DNA of 64,000 nt from Solihabitans fulvus (GTDB taxonomy: Bacteria > Actinomycetota > Actinomycetes > Mycobacteriales > Pseudonocardiaceae): positions 40,793-104,792 of the forward strand of contig NZ_VUOB01000033.1 of the NCBI RefSeq assembly GCF_008386585.1. Reading direction: 5' to 3'. The notes under the pieces were generated by a model. The model had not been told where the DNA came from. It saw only the letters and a program-made list of their open reading frames with translations, and searched no databases. Position numbers and translations under genes: made by a program. The first letter of the stretch is position 1; every line of letters begins with the position of its first letter. Shown here in pieces: positions 8,666-17,279 of the stretch.

Positions 8666-10207
8666 TTGCCGGGCACCGGGCTGTGGCGCACCAAGTCCAT
8701 CGAACAGTCCATTGCGGACACCGACGAGCCGGAAACCAAGCTCCGCAAGGAACTCACCGCACTCGACCTGACGGTGTTCGGCGTCGCGGTGGTCGTCGGG
8801 GCCGGCATCTTCACCGTGGCCGCGAGCACCGCTGGCAACATCTCGGGGCCGTCGGTCTCGCTCGCGTTCGTGATCGCCGCGATCGCCTGCGGCCTCGCCG
8901 CGCTGTGCTACGCCGAGTTCGCCTCGACCGTGCCGGTCGCCGGCAGCGCGTACACCTTCTCCTACGCCACCTTCGGCGAGTTCGTGGCGTGGATCATCGG
9001 CTGGGACCTTGCGCTGGAGTTCGCGCTGGCCGGCGCGGTGATCGCGAAGGGCTGGTCGGCGTACCTCCAGCAGGTCATCGGCCTGACCGGCAGCACCATG
9101 TCCACCTCGGTGAAGCTCGGCTCGCTCGACTTCGACTGGGGCGCGGTGCTCATCGTCGTGGTGATCGGATTGCTGCTGGCCAAGGGCACCAAGCTGTCCT
9201 CGCGGGTCAGCCAGGTGATCACCGCGATCAAGGTCGCCGTGGTGCTGCTGGTGATCGTGGTCGGCATCGGCTACATCAAGACGGAGAACTACACCCCGTT
9301 CATCCCGCCGGCCGCGCCGGCCGGCGGCTCCGCCGGCAGCGGGCTGGAGCAGTCGCTGTTCTCCCTGATTGCGGGCGGCGGCACGAGTACGTTCGGGCTG
9401 TTCGGCCTGCTGGCCGCCGCGTCGACGGTGTTCTTCGCGTTCATCGGCTTCGACATCGTGGCGACCACCGCCGAGGAGACCCGCCGGCCGCAGCGCGACC
9501 TGCCCAGGGGCATCTTCGGCTCGCTGGCCATCGTCACCGTGCTCTACGTCGCCGTCTCGCTGGTGCTGACCGGCATGGAGTCCTACAAGAACCTCGCCAC
9601 CGGGGCTGACGGCGTGAAGAAGACGCTCGCCAGCGCGTTCGCCGCGAACGGCGTCACCTGGGCGGCCGCGGTGATCTCGATCGGCGCGCTCGCCGGCCTG
9701 ACGACCGTGGTGATGGTGCTGCTGCTCGGCCAGACCAGGATCCTGTTCGCGATGTCGCGGGACGGCCTGATGCCCCGCGCGCTGGCCAGGACCGGCCGCA
9801 ACGGCACTCCGGTGCGGGCCACCGTGCTGGTCGCCGTGCTGGTGATCGTCGCGGCCGGCTTCTTCCCGGCCGGCAAGCTGGAGGAGATGGTGAACGTCGG
9901 CACGCTGTTCGCCTTCGTGCTGGTGTCCGCGGGCGTGATCGTGCTCAGGAGGACGCGGCCGGACCTGCCGCGCGGGTTCCGGGTGCCGCTGGTGCCGTTG
10001 GTGCCGATCCTGGCGATCCTGGCCTGCGCGTGGCTGATGCTGAACCTCACCGTGCTGACCTGGCTGCGGTTCCTGGCGTGGATGGTCCTCGGCGTGCTGG
10101 TCTACGCCCTCTACGGCCGCAGGCACTCGGTGCTCGGCCGCCGTCAGCGGGCCGAGGCCGCCGAGCGGGCTGGTCCGGCCGCGCCTGCCGGCCAGGACAC
10201 GCCCTAG
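8666..10207 (+). CDS. APC family amino acid permease
   Basis: 513-residue polytopic transporter of the amino acid-polyamine-organocation superfamily, CAT/YfnA-like branch. The N-terminal GLWRTKSIEQSI, then LTALDLTVFGVAVVVGAGIFT in helix 1 (the substrate-binding GAGIF loop), and FAFIGFDIVATTAEETRRPQRDLPRGI are diagnostic; about 12 hydrophobic segments follow. TTG 8666 is preferred as start because AGGAGGA (8654-8660) lies at the right distance and the family N-terminus begins there; GTG at 8618 and 8639 are in-frame alternatives with weak ribosome-binding sites. The C-terminus ends in a 12-base match to the end of the inverted repeat at 1318-1412. Confidence 0.88.
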   Translation: MPGTGLWRTKSIEQSIADTDEPETKLRKELTALDLTVFGVAVVVGAGIFTVAASTAGNISGPSVSLAFVIAAIACGLAALCYAEFASTVPVAGSAYTFSYATFGEFVAWIIGWDLALEFALAGAVIAKGWSAYLQQVIGLTGSTMSTSVKLGSLDFDWGAVLIVVVIGLLLAKGTKLSSRVSQVITAIKVAVVLLVIVVGIGYIKTENYTPFIPPAAPAGGSAGSGLEQSLFSLIAGGGTSTFGLFGLLAAASTVFFAFIGFDIVATTAEETRRPQRDLPRGIFGSLAIVTVLYVAVSLVLTGMESYKNLATGADGVKKTLASAFAANGVTWAAAVISIGALAGLTTVVMVLLLGQTRILFAMSRDGLMPRALARTGRNGTPVRATVLVAVLVIVAAGFFPAGKLEEMVNVGTLFAFVLVSAGVIVLRRTRPDLPRGFRVPLVPLVPILAILACAWLMLNLTVLTWLRFLAWMVLGVLVYALYGRRHSVLGRRQRAEAAERAGPAAPAGQDTP

Positions 10208-10208
10208 T

Positions 10209-11579
10209 GTGCGCGTGGTGATCGACGAGGCGGGTGGGGGCGGCGTGCCAACGGTGTTGTGTCTTGACGTCGGCTCCACATGGACCAAGGGCTCGCTGGT
10301 GTCCGAGCGCGGCGTGCTGCTCGGCACGGCTCAGCATCCGACCACGCCGCCGGAGGTGTTGGACGGTGTCCGAGCCGTGACCGAGGACCTCGGCGCGCAC
10401 GGTGCCGAGGTGCTGGCCTGTTCCTCGGCCGGCGGCGGGCTGAGGCTGGCCGTGGTCGGCCAGGAGCGGTTGGTGAGCGCGGAGGCCGCGTACCGGGTGG
10501 CGCTGTCCGCGGGCGCGAAGGTCGTGCACGTGTCCTCCGGCGAGCTGGACGGCGCGGGCCTGCGCACCCTGCGCGCCTCGCGCCCCGACCTGGTCCTGCT
10601 GGTCGGCGGCACCGACGGCGGGGACGCCTCGGTGTTGCTGCACAACGCGCGTCGCCTCGCGGTGAACCGCGTGACCTGCCCGATCGTGTTGGCCGGCAAC
10701 GCATCGGCCCGCGACGAGGCGCTGGACCTGTTGCGCGGCACCGGTCGTACCGTCGTGCCGACCGACAACGTGCTGCCCGACGTCGGCGAACTGGCGCCGG
10801 GCCCGGCGCGCACCGCGATCCGCGAGGTGTTCCTGGACCACGTGATCGGCGGCAAGGGCCTGTCCAGGGGGCCCGCGTTCCGCCGCCTGGTCAGGGCGGT
10901 CACGCCGGACGCGGTGCTGGCCGGCGTGTCGCGCCTGTCGGCCGTGCTGGCGGCCGGCCAGGACGCGGCCGGCGCGGTGCTGGTCGTGGATGTCGGCGGC
11001 GCCACCACGGATGTCTACTCCGCCGTGTCCACTGTGGACGATTCGGCGATCGAGCGAACGGTGGCGCTGCCGGCCGACCGCAGGACCGTCGAGGGCGACC
11101 TAGGCATGCGCTGGTCGGCCCCAGGCGTCGTCGCCGAGGCGGTCACGGAGCGCCTGGTCACCTCGGCCGAGGCGGCGTCCCTGCACGCCGAGGCGGGCCG
11201 CCGCGCGGCCGAGGTCGACTGGGTTCCCGGCGACGCCGAGCAGGTGGCGGTCGACCTGCGGCTGGCCGGTCTCGCCGCGGTCCTCGCCGTGCGCAGGCAC
11301 CTGCGGTTGGTGGATGGTCAGCTGGGTCCGCGCGGTGCGGGCCTGTTGGTGCTGTCCGGCGGCGTCTTCCGGCACGCGGGTGATGCGGGAGTCGCCGAGG
11401 TGGAGGAGGTGCTGCGGGCCGACCCCGTGCTGCGTCCCGTCCTGCGCGAGGCGGCCGTGCTGGTGGACGCGAGCTACGTGCTCGCGCCGGCAGGCCTGCT
11501 CGCCTCGGCCGGCCGGGCGGAGGTCGCCGACCGGCTGCTGACCGACGCGCTGAGCCACCGCGCGGTGCCGAGCGCATGA
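10209..11579 (+). CDS. Glutamate mutase L-like (MutL/GlmL) ASKHA-fold protein
   Basis: 456-residue cytoplasmic protein. LCLDVGSTWTKGSL (phosphate-1 loop) near the N-terminus and VLVVDVGGATTDVYS (phosphate-2 loop, around residue ~260) are those of the actin/hexokinase/Hsp70 fold, and the rest matches the MutL family (PF13941) thought to reactivate adenosylcobalamin aminomutases. No glutamate or ornithine mutase subunit lies in this window, so its client is not evident. GTG 10209 starts one base after the permease stop; GTG 10245, behind a GGTGGGGG run, is an equally plausible start. Confidence 0.8.
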   Translation: MRVVIDEAGGGGVPTVLCLDVGSTWTKGSLVSERGVLLGTAQHPTTPPEVLDGVRAVTEDLGAHGAEVLACSSAGGGLRLAVVGQERLVSAEAAYRVALSAGAKVVHVSSGELDGAGLRTLRASRPDLVLLVGGTDGGDASVLLHNARRLAVNRVTCPIVLAGNASARDEALDLLRGTGRTVVPTDNVLPDVGELAPGPARTAIREVFLDHVIGGKGLSRGPAFRRLVRAVTPDAVLAGVSRLSAVLAAGQDAAGAVLVVDVGGATTDVYSAVSTVDDSAIERTVALPADRRTVEGDLGMRWSAPGVVAEAVTERLVTSAEAASLHAEAGRRAAEVDWVPGDAEQVAVDLRLAGLAAVLAVRRHLRLVDGQLGPRGAGLLVLSGGVFRHAGDAGVAEVEEVLRADPVLRPVLREAAVLVDASYVLAPAGLLASAGRAEVADRLLTDALSHRAVPSA

Positions 11580-11719
11580 CCGTGCGGCGGCACGGCGACG
11601 CGGTGCGCGGCAGGGTCGTCGGCGAGGCGGCGGAGCCGTGCGACGCCGGTCGCCCCGGGTGCCAGGAGGGGCCGATGGTCGTCCTGGCCCGGTCGGTCAG
11701 GAACCCAGCGGTGGCTTGA
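11576..11719 (+). CDS. Possible small ORF overlapping the end of the MutL-like gene
   Basis: ATG 11576 overlaps the preceding TGA (ATGA), a common coupling arrangement, and the frame stays open for 47 codons (MTVRRHGDAVRG...). The protein is Arg/Val-rich with two Cys and no recognisable motif. Its last codons run into the antisense copy of the duplicated lipase 3' end, so it is probably fortuitous. Reported only because of the start/stop overlap. Confidence 0.2.
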   Translation: MTVRRHGDAVRGRVVGEAAEPCDAGRPGCQEGPMVVLARSVRNPAVA

Positions 11720-11768
11720 CTTCTTCGGCTGGGGTGCCCGCTTTTGTCCCACTCGGGATCGGCGCTGT
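11700..11768 (-). pseudogene. Second, partly deleted copy of the 3' end of the lipase-like gene
   Basis: 11700-11742 repeats 11771-11813 with only three differences, and 11747-11768 repeats 11898-11919 exactly. Read on the minus strand this is a second C-terminus, AGTPAEEVKPPLGS plus stop, joined to an upstream SADPEWD-coding piece by an internal deletion. The three differences (cca/ccg twice and ggt/gga) are all synonymous third positions. That points to descent from a once-translated copy, for example a collapsed tandem paralogue. Confidence 0.75.
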
Positions 11769-14185
11769 CAGGATCCCAGCGGCGGCTTGACTTCTTCGGC
11801 CGGGGTGCCCGCCTTCCTCGCCACTGGCAGCACCAGGCCCGACGCGGGCGGGGGCGAGTCGGCGCGTTCCAGGCCCGCCGCGATGGCCACCGCGCGGTCC
11901 CACTCGGGATCGGCGCTGTAGTCGGCGTGGCCGTTCACCCCCGGCAGCCAGCGCCGGCCGGCGAACGGGCCGCGCTGCGGGTCGGGCAGCCAGTGGTCGG
12001 CCCCGAGCACCAGCGCGCCGGTCGGGCCGGTGGTCGCCGCCTCGAGCGCGCCTTCGGTGCCGTCCTCGCGGAAGCCGACGCCGAGCAGCATCCCGTCGAA
12101 CACCTGCCGCCGCCACGTCGTCACCGCGCCGCCCAACGGATCCGTCCCGCGACACAGCGCCCGCCAGCGCCCGCCGAGGCCGCCGGCCAGCTCGGCCAGC
12201 GACGAGTGCGGCACCACGGCGGGGAACGCCCTCGGGTAGGCCCACTGGAGTTGCGAGCCCGCCGTGATCAGCCCGACCCGCGAGCGGTCGGCCTCCGGCA
12301 GGCTCTCCAGCAGCCGCGCCGCCGCGACCGCGACCAGCAGCGTGCCCTGGCTGTGCCCGGTCAGCACGACCCGCGTGCCGGGGTCCTTCAAGTGCTCCGC
12401 GGCCCTCGCGGCGACCTCGGGCACGACCTTGAGCGCGTAGCACGGCGGCACGGTCGGGTGCGCCTCGCGGGGCCAGAACGACGCCAGGTCGGCGAGGATC
12501 CCCACCCGTCGCCCGGTTTCCGGCCGCCGCGCGGCCAGGTACACCAGCCGCAGCAGGCTCACCGCGAGCAGGCCGAGCGCGGCGACACCCACCGTCGAGA
12601 ACGGTCGCGCCCACGCGGCGGGCGGCACGCCCTTCAACCGCAGCACCGCCGACACCAGCGCGCCGCCGCACAGCACGGTCGCCATCACCAGCAACGCGTG
12701 GTGGCTGTGCCGGCGCTCCCACCTGGCCCACCACCATGCGCTGGCCGCGCGCGCCGCGTCCTGCGGTCGGTCGGCGTGCAGCAGCGCCACCTCGCGCGGC
12801 CAGGCGCGCCCGCGCCGCTCGGTGACCCACCGCACCACGAAGGTCGCCCCGCCCGCGCACAGCGCGCTGACGGCGGCGAGCGTCCCGGCGACGCCCCACA
12901 GCAGGCTGAGGTAGTCGTATCCCTGCGGCAGCGTCAGGCTCCGGTCGATCAGCGGCCGGATGGTGAGCGCGATCCCGGCCCCGAACCCGCCGCCGAGCAG
13001 CGCGGCGATCGCGAGCATCGGCGCGGCCATCCAGCCGCCCGCCCACGGCCGCAGTTCCCTCGGCAGCGCGGACCACGTGCGCCTGGCCAGCAGCGCGGCC
13101 GGCACCAGCAGCACGGCGAACACGATGCTCACCACGCCGAGCAGCGCGGCGACGACCTGCACGGTGACGTCGGTGCCGGGCAGCCTGACCGGCAGGTCGA
13201 CCGGTAGCGGGCCGAGCACGACGGCCGTGCCGACCAACAACAGCCCGGACGCGCCGACCAGCACCGTCCTCGGCCACGCGCCGAGGCCGACGCGCACCCA
13301 TCGGCCCGGCCGGTGCGGGGCTCCTCCGGTGGGGTCGTCCAGCAGCATCACGCCGAGCGCGGTCAACCCGAGCAGCGCGAGCGCGATCGTCCAGCACACG
13401 GTGACGCCGACGCCGGTGGAGGACGGCGCGGCTGGGCCGCCGAGCGCAAGCAGCGCGATGACGGCGAGCGAGGCCGCGGTGTGCAGGGCGCGCATCGCGG
13501 CGGTGTCTGGGTCGGCGGCCACGCTCGCGCCCGGCATGCCGGACAGCGTCTGCCCCGGCCGCCCTTCCTTCGGCGCAGTGAGGTCGATCTTCCAGTCCAC
13601 TGTGGACACTCGATGCAGCACGAACACCGCGACGGCGGGGATCAACAGGCCGAGCGCGGGCCGGAACCAGGACAACTCGCGAAGCTCGTTGGGCACCAGG
13701 CTGCCGAGGCACGGCGCGTTCGGCGCGAGGCACTGCGCGGCGATCATGTCGAGGCCCACCACGGTGAGCTGGCTGATCAGCAGCGTGGTGAGCAGCAGCG
13801 CGGCCAGTCGGAGCAGCGCGCGCAGCAGCAGGCCGAGCGCCTGGGCGATCGCGCTGCGCTCCGGCGCGGGCGGCAGCATCCAGTGCGCCACGTTCGCCAG
13901 CGAGAACGGGAACAGCAGCGCCCACGTCGCCTTCGCCCAGCCGCCCGAGGTCATGCCGCCCCAGATGTAGCCCTCGACGATGCGCGGCACCGGGCGGCCG
14001 TCGGCCTGGAGCACCGGCCCCGGCGCGGGCCGCAGCAGCCGGTCGGCCGGTCGGACGATGCGGCCGACACCGTCGCCGGCGACGTCGACCGCGGCAACCG
14101 CGTCGACCAGCGACTCCGCGGTGGTGCCCTGCACGCCGTGCACCCGCAGCTCGACGACGCGGGTGTCGTGCCCGGGTAGCAACAC
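11768..14185 (-). CDS. Polytopic membrane protein with N- and C-terminal alpha/beta-hydrolase (lipase-like) elements
   Basis: About 805 residues. The N-terminus reads ELRVHGVQGTTAESLVD, a lipase-like HGxxG oxyanion segment. Residues ~80-560 hold many hydrophobic segments. The C-terminal soluble part carries VVLTGHSQGTLLVAVAAARLL, the GxSxG nucleophile elbow, and later GADHWLPD and NGHADYSADPEW, candidate acid/His positions. The hydrolase fold therefore appears split by a membrane region. GTG 14185 is preferred because GGAGG lies four bases upstream; ATG 14248 would add 21 residues. Substrate unknown; envelope lipid or ester hydrolysis is a guess. Confidence 0.7.
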   Translation of the reverse strand: MLLPGHDTRVVELRVHGVQGTTAESLVDAVAAVDVAGDGVGRIVRPADRLLRPAPGPVLQADGRPVPRIVEGYIWGGMTSGGWAKATWALLFPFSLANVAHWMLPPAPERSAIAQALGLLLRALLRLAALLLTTLLISQLTVVGLDMIAAQCLAPNAPCLGSLVPNELRELSWFRPALGLLIPAVAVFVLHRVSTVDWKIDLTAPKEGRPGQTLSGMPGASVAADPDTAAMRALHTAASLAVIALLALGGPAAPSSTGVGVTVCWTIALALLGLTALGVMLLDDPTGGAPHRPGRWVRVGLGAWPRTVLVGASGLLLVGTAVVLGPLPVDLPVRLPGTDVTVQVVAALLGVVSIVFAVLLVPAALLARRTWSALPRELRPWAGGWMAAPMLAIAALLGGGFGAGIALTIRPLIDRSLTLPQGYDYLSLLWGVAGTLAAVSALCAGGATFVVRWVTERRGRAWPREVALLHADRPQDAARAASAWWWARWERRHSHHALLVMATVLCGGALVSAVLRLKGVPPAAWARPFSTVGVAALGLLAVSLLRLVYLAARRPETGRRVGILADLASFWPREAHPTVPPCYALKVVPEVAARAAEHLKDPGTRVVLTGHSQGTLLVAVAAARLLESLPEADRSRVGLITAGSQLQWAYPRAFPAVVPHSSLAELAGGLGGRWRALCRGTDPLGGAVTTWRRQVFDGMLLGVGFREDGTEGALEAATTGPTGALVLGADHWLPDPQRGPFAGRRWLPGVNGHADYSADPEWDRAVAIAAGLERADSPPPASGLVLPVARKAGTPAEEVKPPLGS

Positions 14186-14476
14186 GGTTCCTCCAACAAG
14201 CCTTCGCAACAGTGCAGATTCGACGATTGTCGTCAGCGACGGACCCATCCTGAGGCATTAGGGCCGGGTTTCCGCCGATCGGAGGCTTCAGGCGTGTCTG
14301 ATTGCCGCGCTTCGTCTGATCCGGCCCGTGGCCTGCTACGACGTTCGCGGCGCGGCCCGCCGCGAGCACCAGCGCGCTCGGCCTATCGGGCACCTCACTC
14401 GCGGAGTCAAGCGAGTCTTGAGTAGGGCAGCGGTAGTGTTCGGGGTCGACCCCTGACGCCGTGGAGGAAACGCGCG

Positions 14477-15940
14477 ATGACCGCCGACAGGCTGCAAAAC
14501 CGCAACGGCATTGACTTCGCTGTGGCCGATCTGACCCTGGCCGAGTTCGGCCGCAAGGAGATCAGGCTGGCAGAGCACGAGATGCCCGGCTTGATGGCCC
14601 TGCGCCGCGAATACTCCGAGGTGTACCCGCTGCGGGGCGCCCGCGTGTCCGGGTCGCTGCACATGACCGTGCAGACGGCCGTGCTGATCGAGACGCTGGT
14701 CTCGCTCGGCGCCGAGGTCCGCTGGGCGTCCTGCAACATCTTCTCCACCCAGGACCACGCGGCCGCCGCGATCGTGGTCGGCCCGCACGGCACCGAGGAG
14801 GAGCCCAAGGGCGTCCCGGTGTTCGCCTGGAAGGGCGAGTCGCTGCCGGAGTACTGGTGGGCGACCGAGCAGATGCTGACCTGGCCCGACGGCGAGGGCC
14901 CGAACATGCTGCTCGACGACGGCGGCGACGCGACGCTGCTGATCCACAAGGGCACCCAGTACGAGGCGGCGGGCGTGGTGCCAAGCGCCGAGGACGACGA
15001 CTCCGACGAGTGGAAGGTCATCCTGGAGACGCTGCGCGCGTCGCTGGCGAACTCGCCTGGCAAGTGGACCAAGATCGGCGAGGGCATCCGGGGCGTCACC
15101 GAGGAGACCACCACCGGCGTGCTGCGGCTCTACCAGCTGGCCGCCGCCGGTGAGCTGCTGTTCCCGGCGATCAACGTCAACGACTCGGTGACCAAGTCGA
15201 AGTTCGACAACAAGTACGGCATCCGGCACTCGCTGATCGACGGCATCAACCGGGGCACCGACGTGCTCATCGGCGGCAAGGTCGCCGTGGTGTGCGGCTA
15301 CGGCGACGTCGGCAAGGGCGCGGCCGAGTCGCTGTCCGGCCAGGGCGCGCGGGTGATCGTCACCGAGATCGACCCGATCTGCGCGCTCCAGGCGGCCATG
15401 GACGGCTACCAGGTCGCCAGGCTGGAGTCGGTGCTGCCCATCGCCGACATCGTGATCACCACGACCGGCAACAAGGACGTCGTGATGGCCGAGCACATGG
15501 CCGTCATGAAGCACCAGTCGATCCTCGGCAACATCGGCCACTTCGACAACGAGCTGGACATGGCCGGCCTGGCCCGCTACCCGGGCGTGCGCCGCATCAA
15601 CATCAAGCCGCAGGTCGACGAGTGGGTCTTCCCCGACGGCCACTCGATCATCGTGCTGTCCGAGGGCCGGCTGCTCAACCTCGGCAACGCCACCGGGCAC
15701 CCGTCGTTCGTGATGTCGAACTCCTTCTCCAACCAGGTGATCGCGCAGGTCGAGCTGTTCACCAAGTACGAGGAGTACGACAAGGAGGTCTTCACCCTCC
15801 CCAAGCACCTCGACGAGAAGGTCGCCAAGATCCACCTTGAGGCGCTCGGCGGCGAGCTGACCAAGCTCACCAAGGAGCAGGCCGAGTACATCGGCGTCGA
15901 CGTGGAGGGCCCCTTCAAGGCTGCGGCCTACCGCTACTGA
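14477..15940 (+). CDS. ahcY: S-adenosylhomocysteine hydrolase
   Basis: 487-residue NAD-dependent enzyme splitting S-adenosylhomocysteine into adenosine and homocysteine, recycling the product of all SAM methyltransferases. Visible signatures: GSLHMTVQTAVLIETL and SCNIFSTQDHAAAA (substrate site), NVNDSVTKSKFDNKYG (catalytic Lys/Asp), the NAD-binding VVCGYGDVGKGAAES, and the C-terminal KAAAYRY. The ~40-residue insert around DDGGDATLLIHKGTQYE and DDDSDEWK is typical of the long bacterial form. ATG 14477 follows GGAGGAAA. The 228-bp upstream region shows no recognisable SAH riboswitch. Confidence 0.96.
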   Translation: MTADRLQNRNGIDFAVADLTLAEFGRKEIRLAEHEMPGLMALRREYSEVYPLRGARVSGSLHMTVQTAVLIETLVSLGAEVRWASCNIFSTQDHAAAAIVVGPHGTEEEPKGVPVFAWKGESLPEYWWATEQMLTWPDGEGPNMLLDDGGDATLLIHKGTQYEAAGVVPSAEDDDSDEWKVILETLRASLANSPGKWTKIGEGIRGVTEETTTGVLRLYQLAAAGELLFPAINVNDSVTKSKFDNKYGIRHSLIDGINRGTDVLIGGKVAVVCGYGDVGKGAAESLSGQGARVIVTEIDPICALQAAMDGYQVARLESVLPIADIVITTTGNKDVVMAEHMAVMKHQSILGNIGHFDNELDMAGLARYPGVRRINIKPQVDEWVFPDGHSIIVLSEGRLLNLGNATGHPSFVMSNSFSNQVIAQVELFTKYEEYDKEVFTLPKHLDEKVAKIHLEALGGELTKLTKEQAEYIGVDVEGPFKAAAYRY

Positions 15941-15944
15941 CACC

Positions 15945-16000
15945 TGCCATGAAGGGTCCCTGCACCGACGTTCACCGTCGTGCAGGGACCCTTCGTGGCA
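15945..16000. terminator. Bidirectional terminator hairpin between ahcY and the HTH regulator
   Basis: A ~25-bp stem pairs TGCCATGAAGGGTCCCTGCAC (from 15945) with its complement ending at 16000, interrupted by single-base bulges. It starts 5 bp after the ahcY stop and ends next to the stop of the convergent gene. There is no T-tract. It may belong to a dispersed hairpin family. Confidence 0.75.
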
Positions 16001-16978
16001 TCAGGTCCACTCCACGGCGACGCCGGCAAGGCCGGGGCCGACGTTGGCGAAGTACGCGCTGACCACCCCGCCGAGTCCGCACACGAGGTCGTCGGCCTCG
16101 ACGGGTGTCGTGTCGTCCCGCACCCGGAACTGGCGGGTGCAGCGCGCCGGCAGGACTCTGCGATGGAAACCCATCTGTAGCAGGTAGTTCGGGCAGTTGT
16201 CGCGGAACGTGCGCTGGAAGCCCGGGGTGGCCGTGCCGGGCTCGTCGATCACGGTGAAGCTGAAGACGTGGATCTCGCCCTCGCTGAGCCTGCGGTCGAA
16301 CAGCAGCTCGGCGACCATGCCCCTGGAAGACGGCTGGCGGCGTAGCCTGCCCTGCCGGCAGCCCTCGGCCGTGCGGACCGTGGCGAGGTCGATGTGGCAG
16401 CCCTCGTCGCCCTGGTGCACGGCGAGGTACCGGTCCGGCCCTGACCGCATGGCCCGCACCACCAGCCGGGTCGTCACGCTGCGCTGCTCGCGCTGGGCGC
16501 CGACCAGCACGGTGTCGTGCACGGACAGCACGTCGAGGTCGGTGTTGCAGCGGATGCTCTCCGGGATGGCGTCGAACTCCGCGAGCAGCGCCGTGGTGTC
16601 CGCCCAGGTCCGCGACAGGTCCGCGAACGCGGCCTGCGCTGGCCGTTCCGCGCCGGGCGGCCGGTGTCGCGGCCCGATCAGCACCAGCAGCGAGTTGGCC
16701 GGCAGGTGCAGCACCGTCTCCAGCGCGCGGACCGTGCTGATCGCCCTGGGCACCTCGGGGTGCCGCAGGCCGCGCTGCCAGTAGCTCAGCGTGGACTGGC
16801 CGACCTGCACGCCCAACCGGTCGAGGTGCGCGCGCAGCCGGGCGAGCGAGAGCCCCCGGTGCGCGATGGCCTCCCGGAGCGCGCGGTGGAACGGCCCGTA
16901 GCGCAGCGTCTCGGCGAGCTGCGCCGGCAGCCCGGCCGCCGGGTCGACCGGTTCGCCGGGCCCAGTGTCTCCGGCCAC
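16001..16978 (-). CDS. Helix-turn-helix (XRE-like) transcriptional regulator with large C-terminal sensor-like domain
   Basis: 325 residues. Residues ~25-85 (FHRALREAIAHRGLSLARLRAHLDR and STLSYWQRGLRHPEVPRAI) form a Cro/XRE-type HTH. The remaining ~230 residues, with several Cys and a beta-rich pattern, resemble no effector domain I recognise. Start GTG 16978. It is divergent from a secreted protease module, and the shared 301-bp region contains two GTTCAC/GTGAAC palindromes just upstream of its start, suggesting autoregulation and control of the protease genes. Confidence 0.75.
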   Translation of the reverse strand: MAGDTGPGEPVDPAAGLPAQLAETLRYGPFHRALREAIAHRGLSLARLRAHLDRLGVQVGQSTLSYWQRGLRHPEVPRAISTVRALETVLHLPANSLLVLIGPRHRPPGAERPAQAAFADLSRTWADTTALLAEFDAIPESIRCNTDLDVLSVHDTVLVGAQREQRSVTTRLVVRAMRSGPDRYLAVHQGDEGCHIDLATVRTAEGCRQGRLRRQPSSRGMVAELLFDRRLSEGEIHVFSFTVIDEPGTATPGFQRTFRDNCPNYLLQMGFHRRVLPARCTRQFRVRDDTTPVEADDLVCGLGGVVSAYFANVGPGLAGVAVEWT

Positions 16979-17279
16979 CGCGGCACCACCTTCCGCACTA
17001 CCGGGTGTTCACATCGCGTGAACCCGGAGTGAACGTTCACCGTAGTCACTCGATCCGGTGACGGAAAGACTCCCACTGACCTGCCTGGACGGCACACCAC
17101 CCGGTTCCGGAACCCGGGTGTTCCACGGAACGGTCCGCCGGGTCGTTCGACCCACTTGTCCGACTGGTCGGGACCTCTCAGCGTTGGGTCCGCTCCGCCT
17201 CGCCGACCCCGCCACCCCTGCCTACCGGGCGGTTTCGGCGATCCCTGCTGATCGGAACGGATCCGGAAGGAGGCTGACC
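16979..17279. other. Divergent regulatory region with several palindromes
   Basis: No gene. It holds GTTCAC-n5-GTGAAC (17007-17023), GTGAACGTTCAC (17029-17040) and GGTTCCGGAACC (17103-17114), followed by the AAGGAGG ribosome-binding site (17267-17273) of the protease gene. The first two dyads sit closest to the regulator start. Confidence 0.6.
17007..17040. promoter_or_regulatory. Tandem palindromic operator candidates upstream of the HTH regulator
   Basis: GTTCAC-ATCGC-GTGAAC at 17007-17023 and the perfect 12-bp palindrome GTGAACGTTCAC at 17029-17040 share the half-site GTTCAC. Their centres are about 20 bp apart, close to two helical turns. They lie 29-62 bp upstream of the regulator start. 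Confidence 0.6.

Noticed and set aside
14249..14476. SAH riboswitch upstream of ahcY
   Set aside because: I looked for the conserved SAH-aptamer core and pseudoknot pairing and could not see it; only a ribosome-binding site is evident. A covariance-model search would be decisive.
17058..17279. N-terminal extension of the secreted protease
   Set aside because: The frame is open from 17058, but AAGGAGG just before GTG 17280 and the signal peptide beginning there fix the start; the extension would bury the signal peptide.
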